Of a stretch of 11,177 nt of DNA, positions 1 through 7,973 are shown in pieces. Below the pieces are notes generated by a model, which had not been told where the DNA came from, did no database searches, and saw only the letters and a list, made by a program, of their open reading frames with translations. The stretch's first letter is position 1. Each line of letters starts with the position of its first letter. The DNA lies in assembly GCA_946626905.1 (NCBI GenBank), contig CAMOVA010000028.1:1-11177 (forward strand), in the 5' to 3' direction. The position numbers were made by a program, and so were the translations under genes. Origin of the DNA: an uncultured Bacillota bacterium. GTDB taxonomy: Bacteria > Bacillota_I > Bacilli_A > RF39 > UBA660.

Positions 1-2
1 CT

Positions 3-857
3 GGAACATGAACTAAACAAGGTAATATAAAAGGTGGAACAGGTAATACAGGTGCAACTGGTGCTACAGGTCCTAAGGGAGATACAGGTCCTACAGGACC
101 TATGGGTGCAACTGGACCTACTGGTAATACTGGTCCTACCGGTCCTACTGGTCCTGCCGGTCCTACTGGTCCTACCGGTCCTACTGGTCCTGCCGGTCCT
201 ACCGGTCCTACTGGTCCTGCCGGTCCTACTGGTCCTGCCGGTCCTGTAAATATAGGTATTATATCAGGAGCATTTAGGTCTGGTGAGAGTGGTTCTACAA
301 AAACGTTAACAGCAGCTGAATTAACAGAAGCTAAAAAATGATCATGTATATTAATAGATACATCAACTGGAAATGTTTTCCATAAAGTAAATGAAACAAC
401 TACTAATATTGTATTTAGTTTGGCTCCTCAATTTGGAAGCATAACTGGCACATCACAACAATCAGAACATTTAACTGTTGATAGATATATTAGTGTAGTT
501 AAATCTAGTAGAGTTGCAACTGTAATTATTAATAATTTCCAAACAATTTATTCTACTGATTCTAGATTATCTGATGCCAGAACTCCTAAGTCTCATGCAC
601 ATGGTAATATTACTAATGATGGTACTATTACTTCAACAGCAGTAACATCTGCCACTGGTGTATTAGTATATGATTCAAGCAATAAAATTCAAAGGGCTAC
701 TGCGGCTCAGACTAGGTCAATTATTGGTGCAGGAACATCTAATCTAACTATTGGTACAACATCAACTACTGCAGCATCAGGTAATCATACTCATAATCAA
801 TATGCTGAAGTAGTATCATTTAGCGGTGGAGACCTTATTCTTAAAATAAATAATTAG
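3..857 (+). CDS. Phage tail fibre protein with collagen-like repeats, C-terminal part (5' end outside window)
   Basis: The reading frame is open from the left edge for 284 residues and ends at TAG. It needs TGA = Trp at 9-11 and 339-341. Numbering from the window edge, residues 14-82 are 23 uninterrupted Gly-X-Y triplets, mostly GPT and GPA. After that comes a linker, then a TDSRLSDARTP segment at 185-195 running straight into HAHGNITNDG at 198-207, and later GNHTHNQY at 260-267. Such D-S-R-L-S-D-A-R-T-P and H-x-H-G-N-I modules recur in tail fibre and side-tail proteins of phages of Gram-positive hosts. The collagen-like part should form a rigid trimeric stalk carrying a distal tip. An 18-base gap separates it from the next gene, suggesting a shared operon. 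The tail-fibre role is well supported by these modules; the host receptor cannot be told. Confidence 0.88.
42..248 (+). repeat. Collagen-like Gly-X-Y tandem repeat tract (9-base unit)
   Basis: Twenty-three consecutive codon triplets begin with Gly. From 132 onward the unit is almost invariably GGT CCT followed by ACT, ACC or GCC, so the DNA itself is a near-perfect 9-base tandem repeat with a higher-order pattern of two or three Thr units then one Ala unit. It is far richer in GC than the surrounding sequence. Pro is always CCT in the late units, which fits recent expansion of the repeat. Tracts like this can change length by slippage while staying in frame. No repeat-internal stop is present. 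Confidence 0.95.
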
Positions 858-875
858 TTGAAAGGAGTGTAGCTT

Positions 876-2327
876 ATGAGCCAAGAGCTTAAAGTATCTA
901 AAAGCAAATGATCTGATTTAACAAATTTAATTATTAGAAATTCAAATAATTCAGATACTCAAGTAAATAATTTAATTTGTGAAGATGTTAATGGTAATCA
1001 AATTGGAATATGAAGTAGATATAAAACGATTTCAACTTGAAAAAGTTATGCCATTCCTGCTATAGCTTTTTCAACTAAAACACATGCACCTTGAGGTGAT
1101 GATTTAAGTGAAGAGGATATTTGTTTTAGAGGTTCATCTAGTAAAATAGATATTCCTTATAAAAATTATTATCGTCTTGATTCAACAGGAACTAGAATGA
1201 ATAATCATTATCATACTTACATATTTCCTATTTGATATATTCCTGATGATACAAAATATAGAATTTTAACCTCTCTACAAAATGGTGGAGGTAATGTAAA
1301 TAACTATATTAAATGACCTAATTATAAAGATGTAAATGGAGTACGTTGTTATGCTTATACAAAGATATGATCTGGTGTTAAGGCTGGAAACGCAGGAGGA
1401 CGACGAAATAATCAACAATTTCCTTCTAGAGGTCCTTTAACATATAATAAAGAAACACATAATAATGTAGGACCATATACTAAATCTTATAGATATTGTG
1501 GCGCAAATATTGATCCTATTGTTAGTGGGCAAAATATTGATAAAGTTAACTTTAGGACAGAAATGGATAAGTATAATGCTAATTATGGAAGTCCAGTAAC
1601 ATTAACTATTAGTTCGTCTTATTGAAGTAATGTAAAATTAAAAATAGATTATTTAAATAGATATGGTGCTCAAGTAACAGAAACAATTACTGCTAATAAA
1701 ACTTTAACTATTATGGTTGGTTCTATTGTTTATCTTACTCCATGTTTAGTTAATAATACTACTAATTTACGTTCAGGTTATGCTAGAGCAGTAGTAGCAA
1801 ATAATAGTATATCTTCTCCTACATCTTTTTCTGATAATCCAACAATACGTTGTGGTTTATTAGAAGATAAGGTAAATTTAGAAAATAACTATCCTAATAG
1901 TTTTAGAATAGTTAAAAATTGCAATTTAACATTATCTAGAACTAATACAACCGGAACTAAAAACACAGGTTCATTTTATACATTAAATGGTAGATGGTCT
2001 AGCACACCTTATACATTTGCTGAAACAACTTATTATACATCATTAGATTATACTAAATCAACCGATTCAAGTTTTTTTCCAAGTACTGATTATAATCGTT
2101 GTTCTGCTGGTACTTATAATTTCTGACCATCAACTGGAAATACTATATCAAGTAAATATAATGCTGCTCCTTCATCAGCAAAACAATATACTTTAGATTA
2201 CCATCCTAATGGTGGAATTTGTGAAGTAGAATTCACATACAATGCTAATGGATTTATTCGTCAAATGAATATGTATCAAAGCACGGGTGGCGCAAGAACT
2301 ATTAATTATAATTTCTTTTTTAATTAA
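876..2327 (+). CDS. Hypothetical structural protein, probably fibre-associated or receptor-binding (483 aa)
   Basis: Starts at ATG 876, eight bases after AAAGGAG (861-867), and runs to TAA. Nine Trp residues are encoded by TGA and one by TGG (1995-1997). I do not recognise a family. The protein is rich in Asn, Thr, Ser and Tyr, has no signal peptide or membrane segment that I can see, and has the character of a secreted or virion beta-structure protein. The middle holds a segment built like a beta-sandwich (SSSYWSNVKLKIDYLNRYG, then a Thr-rich strand), and the extreme C-terminus is aromatic (YNFFFN). It lies directly after the tail fibre gene and before a terminator, the usual place for a distal tip, adhesin or fibre chaperone. 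The gene call is strong; the structural role is inferred from position and composition only. Confidence 0.9.
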
Positions 2328-2333
2328 AAAATT

Positions 2334-2359
2334 ATCCTCCTTCTTGGAGGATTTTTTAT
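2334..2359 (+). terminator. Intrinsic (Rho-independent) terminator after the fibre operon
   Basis: A perfect 7-bp stem, ATCCTCC (2334-2340) with GGAGGAT (2346-2352), encloses a TTCTT loop and is followed by a run of T residues (TTTTTTATT with the stem's last T). It begins seven bases after the stop codon of the upstream gene. It separates the structural genes from the enzyme cassette, so the cassette should have its own promoter or depend on read-through. Confidence 0.9.
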
Positions 2360-2389
2360 TGTATAATTATTGATACGAGGTGTAGTAAA

Positions 2390-3292
2390 ATGAAAGGAAA
2401 AGAAATATTTTTAAGATTAACTTTTGATAATAATGATTATGGAAAACAATTAAGTACTAATAAAATTATATCAGATAAATTAGAACTTTGATATGGAATA
2501 GCTGATAAGAATGGTTATTATTATGAATATCCTATATTTGATGATATAAATGATTATGAAGTATATATTAATAATAAAAAATATTTATTAAAAGATTACT
2601 TAAAAGAAAATAATTATTTAAATAATTATTTTGCTATTATATCAACTACAAAAAATAAAATATTAGGTATAGAACAATTTTTTGTTAATAGATGTAATTC
2701 TTTTTATTCTATTCCTTTAAATATAAATTTTTATAATCTAATTAAAGATTTAGATTTAAATCAAATTAATTTAAAAACTTCTTTATTTAACAATAGTTTA
2801 ATTAATTATGAAACAAATGATAATAAATGTAAAACAGGATATGAATTACTTATGTTTATGGAATCTAATAATAAAGATATTATGGATTTATTAAATAAAG
2901 AACGAATTAAATTTTTGACCAGAATGTCTTATGAAATATTAGAATATAAACGTTGAGGAGAATATAATTTATGTCTTCCTAAACTCATAACTATTAAATT
3001 TTCAGAAGAATTAAAAAAAGCTATGGAAATATTTTTAGTTAATGAACACCTCAATTTAAATGAGAAATTTAAAGTTAATGATAAATTAGAAATAGATTAT
3101 AATACAACTAAATGAGTTATGTCAAAAATTCATGAGCAACAACGTAAGTATGAAAGTTATTATTATTGATATATTAACTATATTACCAAGATATTTTTAA
3201 ATTTAAAATCTTTATCAGAATTAGATAATAAACCTAACTTTTTAGTATATGGTTATTATGATAAGGAGGTTGGCAATGCAGTATTTGAATAA
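2390..3292 (+). CDS. Hypothetical protein, first gene of the modification cassette (300 aa)
   Basis: Starts at ATG 2390, seven bases after GAGGTG (2377-2382), and ends at TAA. Four Trp are encoded by TGA and none by TGG. I do not recognise the family. It is a soluble-looking, Asn/Lys/Tyr/Leu-rich protein without obvious signal peptide, membrane segment or metal-binding motif. The N-terminal third looks like alternating beta strands (KGKEIFLRLTFDNNDYG at residues 2-18); the C-terminal half looks mostly helical, with a Tyr-rich YESYYYWYINYITK stretch. The last 17 bases overlap the next gene, and the next gene's ribosome binding site lies inside this one, so the two are probably translationally coupled. 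Its job may therefore be linked to the downstream glycosyltransferase-like protein, but this is inference. Confidence 0.88.
3263..3270 (+). promoter_or_regulatory. Strong ribosome binding site inside the upstream gene
   Basis: AAGGAGGT is a near-perfect Shine-Dalgarno sequence, five bases before ATG 3276. It decides the start of the following gene: an ATG at 3249 in the same frame would give a longer protein but lies upstream of this site. Confidence 0.85.
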
Positions 3293-4043
3293 TAATAAAA
3301 TACAACGTATTTTAAGTTTTCCTGATGAATGGTATATAAGTTTAAATACTTTATATAAAAGTGAGTTAAAGCGAAGATTTGATATCGATAAGCGAATAAA
3401 AATTATATTAGTAAATGAAAATAACTCTAAAATTAAATTTATAGAACAACAATTATTAAATAATAAAGTTTCTTATGATAAAACTTCAATAACTGATTTA
3501 ATTGATAAATTAAATAGTACTCAATCTAAATATGTTTTACTATTATTTGAAGGAGATTTTATCATAACTGATAATCTAAATGAAACTTTTTTAAATCAAT
3601 TTGAGTCAATATTTAGTAGAGATTGTGCTAACTTAAAATTATTATTTGCAGGACAAAGTATTAATATTCCTGACATAAATCTTGAAAATGCAAATATGTT
3701 AAAGAATCCTGGAATAAATAAATATTTAAATAGTAATTTAATATTTGGTAATAGAATTGATTTAATAAAATATTTTAATTTATTTAAAGAGATTGTTAAT
3801 AGAAAAATTGATGATTTCTCTGATGAACCAATTCCATATAATTTATATTTACAACTATTACATAGATTTATTTTCTTAGGTGAATTTGTTCAAACAAATT
3901 TAGATAAAGAATTAAATTATAAAAATATTGATTATGATAATAAATTCTTTACAACTATATTAGAAGCTGAACAAGATGTTATTGAGAAAGATGGAATTAG
4001 ATATGTTAAATATAATTATATGTGTAATGAAAGATTAATTTAA
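3276..4043 (+). CDS. Putative glycosyltransferase, PLOD/procollagen-type GT-A-like (255 aa)
   Basis: Start at ATG 3276 is chosen from the AAGGAGGT site just upstream. It overlaps the previous gene by 17 bases. The pattern resembles the glycosyltransferase domain of PLOD/procollagen-type enzymes: an early strand RIKIILVNENNS (40-51), a KYVLLLFEGDFIITDN segment (85-100) where family members carry their acidic metal-binding motif, a NPGINKYLNSNLIFGNR segment (144-160) matching the usual Y-L-N-S-G-x-x-I-G signature, and an acidic DDFSDEPIPYNLYLQ stretch (179-193) where DDQ-x-x-Y is normal. The first Asp of the metal motif is Glu here (E92, D94), and the LNSG Gly is Asn. It is the only complete gene here whose sole Trp is TGG (3330-3332). 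It may therefore be an active divergent enzyme or a non-catalytic relative. The family call is from motif memory only. Confidence 0.6.
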   Translation: MQYLNNNKIQRILSFPDEWYISLNTLYKSELKRRFDIDKRIKIILVNENNSKIKFIEQQLLNNKVSYDKTSITDLIDKLNSTQSKYVLLLFEGDFIITDNLNETFLNQFESIFSRDCANLKLLFAGQSINIPDINLENANMLKNPGINKYLNSNLIFGNRIDLIKYFNLFKEIVNRKIDDFSDEPIPYNLYLQLLHRFIFLGEFVQTNLDKELNYKNIDYDNKFFTTILEAEQDVIEKDGIRYVKYNYMCNERLI

Positions 4044-4056
4044 GGTGGTGTTAAAT

Positions 4057-5106
4057 ATGAATTATCCTTTAATAACTAATTTTAATTTTAATGAACCTTT
4101 AAATTATGAAGGACCTAAACCTGAAGGATATGATAGATATTATGGTTGTAAATTAGAAAATAATCAAATAATTTTTGAAGCTAATTATTTAGCTTGTCCT
4201 TGTATATATTATATTAAAAAAGATAATCTATTTGCTTTTAGTTTTGATCCTGATAGTGTTGTTAATTTCGCTAAAGAAAATAATATTGAATTAAAAGATG
4301 ATTATTCTAATATGTATTTAATAAATGATAATGTTAGAAGTCATATTAAATCATCTATTAAGAAAAGATATAAATATAATTTAAGTTATATAGAAGGTTG
4401 AAAGAAAGTTATTTTAAATAATAATGGGGAGTTTGAAGTTACCAAAAATGACTTTATTCCATTTACTAAAGATATAAAAAATAATTTTAGTGAATTTAAG
4501 CAATTTTTAGATAAGTATAAATGCTATATAGATAAACTAATTGATAAAGATTTATTTATACCTACCTTAACAGGAGGATTAGATACTAGATACTTTACAG
4601 GATTATATAGAGATAGAGCTAATGAATTACCAGGTTTCTTCTGTACTTCAGTTAAACAAGATGGTAAAAATAATTATAATCAAGGTCAATTAGAAATTAG
4701 ATTAGCTGAACAAGTAGCCAAGAAAATAGGATTAAAGAATGAACGTTTTGAAGATTTAGGCAAGTATAATACTATTACTGGTATGTTTAATGAGAATGCT
4801 AATGAATATGAAAATCCAAATGATATTGAATATGTATATAAAATATTACAACATGGATATGATAATACACATCAATATATAAATAAATTAACTCCATTTT
4901 TAGATGATGATTATCTACAATTTAAACAAGATGGTGAAATGGTTAGGTGTTTATTGTCTATATATTTAGCAGATGACCTATTATTAATTCCTTTTATAAG
5001 TGGTACTGCTTTATTCAATAGTTTCCCAGATGGTTGTTTAATTTATCCTTGACTTAAAAAACCTTTATTAGATGCTATAGATGTTTTAGGAGGTAATTAT
5101 GACTAA
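4057..5106 (+). CDS. Asparagine-synthase-like ATP pyrophosphatase with variant PP-loop (349 aa)
   Basis: ATG 4057 is preferred to in-frame GTG codons at 4045 and 4048 because those lie inside the AAGGTGGTG ribosome binding site (4042-4050). Residues about 25-75 form a short beta-rich domain (YYGCKLENNQIIFEANYL) like the N-terminal part of asparagine-synthase relatives, but the protein lacks the N-terminal Cys2 of glutamine amidotransferases, so it should not hydrolyse glutamine itself. Residues 171-178, LTGGLDTR, sit where the ATP-binding SGGxDS PP-loop belongs. The C-terminal YPWLKKPLLDAI (330-341) resembles the family's PFLD region, and the protein ends soon after. Such enzymes activate a carboxylate with ATP and couple it to ammonia or an amine. 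Two TGA Trp codons. It overlaps the next gene by 8 bases. A distant paralogue lies at 8924-10054. Confidence 0.75.
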
Positions 5107-5905
5107 TAAAAAAATAATAGTAATTGGATATGGTGTTGTAGGAAAGTTAGAATATGATATCTTATATAATAAATATTTTCCTGATATTTTAGATATGGAA
5201 TTTGCACAAATTAATGGTGAATTTATATGTCAAAAACTAGATATCTCAATTGAGCAAATAAAAGATATAAAATATGATTTAGCAATTGTAGCTGTTCCAA
5301 CACCTTATGATGAAAAAGTTGGTGTATTAGATTGTCATTTAGTATATGATGCAGTTAACGAAGTTAATGCAGATATTTATTTAATTAAGTCAACAACTAA
5401 TATAGGCTATTGCGATTACTTACAATTACAAACAGGAAAACATATAATTCATAGTCCAGAACACGCTGGCGCAACGCAACATTGTAATAATTATAATTAT
5501 CCATTTACAATTCTTGGTGGAGATGTTGAGGACTGTCAAAAAGTTCAGGAAATATATCAAGAAATATTTGATGCAAGACATATATTTAGATATGTAACTA
5601 GAAAGGAAGCAGAAGCTGCAAAATTAACCGAAAATGCTTATTTAGCTAATACGGTTAGTTTCTGAACAAGTATTTGAGAAGGTTGTCAAAAATTAGGTAT
5701 TTGTTTTGAGAATGTTAGAGAGGCAACTTTATTAGATGAAAGAATACCTAGACCACATTCAGCAGTTTATCCAAGTCATCCATATTGAGATAGTCATTGT
5801 TTTAATAAAGATGAACGTGCTTATGCAAATCAAACAGATAATGAATATCTAAAAAATACATATAAATATAATGAAATGATGAAAGAAAAATATAAGAAGG
5901 ATTAA
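5099..5905 (+). CDS. Compact UDP-glucose/GDP-mannose dehydrogenase-family protein (268 aa)
   Basis: ATG 5099 follows TAGGAGGT (5087-5094). Residues 6-15 (IIVIGYGVVG) are a Rossmann GxGxxG NAD-binding loop, 64-69 VAVPTP and 97-104 KSTTNIGY match the family's strand-end motifs, and 119-121 SPE matches the catalytic Glu region. EAEAAKLTENAYLA (170-183) carries the conserved Lys (K175), and SHCFNKD (232-238) corresponds to the catalytic-Cys motif normally written GGxCxPKD. The family oxidises the C6 hydroxyl of a nucleotide sugar to a carboxylate with two NAD+. Usual members have roughly 390-450 residues; this one stops about 30 residues after the Cys and so lacks most of the C-terminal UDP-binding domain. 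Three Trp are TGA. Its place between an amide-forming enzyme relative and radical SAM genes suggests it supplies a sugar acid, but substrate is unknown. Confidence 0.82.
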
Positions 5906-5907
5906 TT

Positions 5908-6927
5908 ATGTATCTATATAAAAATAAAGATATAAAATCTATTAAACTTACTAAAGATTTTTTTCAAATAAATTGATATATGACTGGTTGATGTAATTAT
6001 TCATGTCCATATTGTATTACAAATCATTTAAAGAATGCTTGAATTAAGGAAGAAGATATATTAGTTAAAGCTCAACAAATTAACAAATTAATCAATACTT
6101 TTTATACTAATAGAAAAATTGCTTTAAAATTAATCGGTGGCGAAGTAACTTATTATAATTTAATTAAAGTTTTAGATAATATCGAACATTTAGATAAAGT
6201 AGTTTTAATAACAAATTTTTCACGTGAGTTAGAATATTTTTATGAATTAGAAGATTATTGTTTTAACAGAAGAATTCAATTAGTATTAATATGCAGTTTA
6301 CATAAAGAAAATAAAAATTTCAAAGAAAAACTTATTACCTTAACTAATTGATGTAGAAATAAACCACATGACAAGATAAGTTATAAAGATCCTCAGTTAA
6401 CTTTAGTTGTTGATTCAGATTTTAATAAAGAGATATTAAAAGATTATTTGGATAACAATATTTGAAGAATTAGATTAACTAGATTAAGATTACATAACCA
6501 ATCAAATAAACCTTTATCAAAAGATATTTTAGATTATATAGCAGAATATAATAAAATTTATCAGCAACATTCAAATCCAGATCAGAAGGTTAAACGAAAT
6601 ACCTATGAATTGGAATTTAAAAATGGACAAAAAGAAGGATTTACTTGTGCTTCAAATATAACTAACCATTTAGATGAAAATGGTTTTATTCCAGATGATT
6701 ATTATTGTTCAGCAGGAATTGACTCTATCGCAATATTACCAAACGGAAATATAATTAAAGCTAGATGTGCTTATTTAGAAAATAATATTATTTGTAATAT
6801 AAATGACCTATCTAGGTATCAAATATTTAAAGAACCAGTTGTTTGTCATTTAAATCAAAATAGTAATATAAAGGATAAGCGTTGTGACTTATGTGCTGGA
6901 ACAAATTTATATAGAAGAGATGATTAG
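5908..6927 (+). CDS. Radical SAM protein with SPASM-like C-terminal cysteines, copy A (339 aa)
   Basis: ATG 5908 follows AAGAAGGA (5894-5901), two bases after the previous stop. The radical SAM cluster motif is CNYSCPYC, with C29, C33 and C36, and the SAM-binding GGE is at 77-79. The C-terminal region has YYCSAG (C267), then LPNGNIIKARC (C287), C296, C313, and CDLC (C326, C329), a spacing like SPASM/twitch domains that hold auxiliary iron-sulphur clusters. Radical SAM enzymes of this type cut SAM to a 5'-deoxyadenosyl radical and modify peptides, sugars or small molecules. The neighbours argue for a tailoring step in the same pathway as the amide-forming and sugar enzymes. Five Trp are TGA, two of them in and next to the cluster motif region. 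It is clearly a paralogue of the protein at 7974-8921. Confidence 0.9.
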
Positions 6928-6929
6928 CA

Positions 6930-7907
6930 ATGAATAAAAAATATCGAATTCAATTAGATATATCCACTTGATGTAATTTAAATTGTCCTGCTTGTGGAAT
7001 GAGACATTTAAATTATGGCAAGATTGGTGCAGGCTTCTTAAGTTTTGAAAATTTTAAAAAATTTATAGATGCTAATAAAGATTTGATTTCAAGCATTGAA
7101 ATATCTAATAGTGGTGAACCTTTATTAAATCCAGAAGCACCACAAATCATAAAATATGCTTACGAGAATAATATAGATATCACTATCAAGAATGGAACAA
7201 ATTTTAATAAAGTATCTGATGATTTAATTAAAACATTAGTTGATTATCAAGTTAAAGTTATTTATATAGCTATTGATGGTGCTAGCCAAGAAGTTTATTC
7301 AAAATATAGACGTGGTGGAAATTTTAATACTGTTATAAATAATGTTAAAAAGTTACTTGCTTACAAGAAAGAAAAGAATGCTATTTATCCTGAAATTATA
7401 TGACAATATATTGTAATGCAAACAGATGATAATCCAGAAGAAATTCAAAAAGCTTTAAATCTAGCTAATGAGCTAGGAATTAAAATTGAGTTTAAACTTA
7501 CTTGAGAATTAGATTATGTTCCTTCAAATCCTGATAAAATAAAAGAACTTACAGGATTACAGTGATTAAATAGAAAGCAAGTACCAAAAGAACATAATCA
7601 TAGTAAATTTCACAAATGTAAATCAACTTATTTTGATGAAAAAATAGTTATTAATTGAAATGGATTATGATTAATCTGTTGTGGAAATAAAATTCCTACT
7701 AATATTAATGTTTTTGATATTGGTTTAGAAGGATTATTTAAACATGAATATTATTTAAAGACTAAAGAAATATTAATGAATGAAGCTACTGATTCAAATC
7801 ATCCGTGTTGTAAATGCAGAGGAATAGATAACTTTGTTCAATTAGCTAATTTTTTAAATAGGTGTAGAAAAAATTATAAATCTGATTCCTGAAGTAAAAA
7901 GGAATAA
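6930..7907 (+). CDS. Radical SAM/SPASM-domain protein, MoaA/NirJ-like (325 aa)
   Basis: ATG 6930 begins two bases after the previous stop with a weak GAAGAG site (6914-6919). The N-terminus is short and canonical: LDISTWCNLNCPAC gives C15, C19 and C22, NSGEPLLNP (60-68) is the GGE-type SAM site, and IDGASQEVYSKYRRGGNF (115-132) is a typical radical SAM/SPASM strand-helix segment. Auxiliary-cluster cysteines appear as C230, CC at 250-251 after NWNGLWLI, and HPCCKC (293, 294, 296), which fits a SPASM domain. This is the most standard of the three radical SAM proteins and closer to the broad MoaA/NirJ/PqqE type than to the other two. Seven Trp are TGA. A 66-base gap follows, so it may end the transcription unit that begins at 2390. 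Confidence 0.92.
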
Positions 7908-7954
7908 TTTATAATTTATTTAATTATCAAGTTAGAATAATAATATGATAGTTT

Positions 7955-7967
7955 TCCTTAGAAAGGA
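7955..7967 (+). promoter_or_regulatory. Small hairpin covering a ribosome binding site
   Basis: TCCTT (7955-7959) can pair with AAGGA (7963-7967) across a three-base AGA loop. The right arm is the core of the Shine-Dalgarno sequence of the following gene (ATG 7974). The stem is only 5 bp and may be chance, but it could lower initiation of that gene. Confidence 0.25.
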
Positions 7968-7973
7968 TTGTTA

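Noticed and set aside
34..249. Open frame of Val/Leu-rich repeats in the collagen tract
   Set aside because: It is an out-of-frame shadow of the Gly-X-Y repeat; the real frame continues through the tail fibre to 857.
876..2327. Many in-frame TGA codons suggesting a decayed pseudogene
   Set aside because: TGA occurs at the same rate in every gene, including intact enzyme motifs, while TAA and TAG never interrupt these frames. This is recoding, not decay.
2362..2367. TATAAT after the terminator as a promoter -10 box for the cassette
   Set aside because: No TTGACA-like hexamer lies 16-18 bases upstream (that space is the terminator stem), and TATAAT-like words are common in DNA this AT-rich. 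A promoter is expected here but I cannot support this one.
4045..4050. GTG start codons for the first asparagine-synthase-like gene
   Set aside because: Both GTG codons are part of the purine-rich ribosome binding site; ATG 4057 is correctly spaced behind it.
7925..7950. TATCA...TGATA inverted repeat as a terminator
   Set aside because: The stem is 5 bp, AT-rich with a 16-base loop and no T run, so it is unlikely to terminate transcription.
7908..7973. Small RiPP precursor peptide gene near the radical SAM genes
   Set aside because: The longest gap inside the cassette is 66 bases and holds no start codon with a ribosome binding site for a separate peptide; no precursor is visible in the window.
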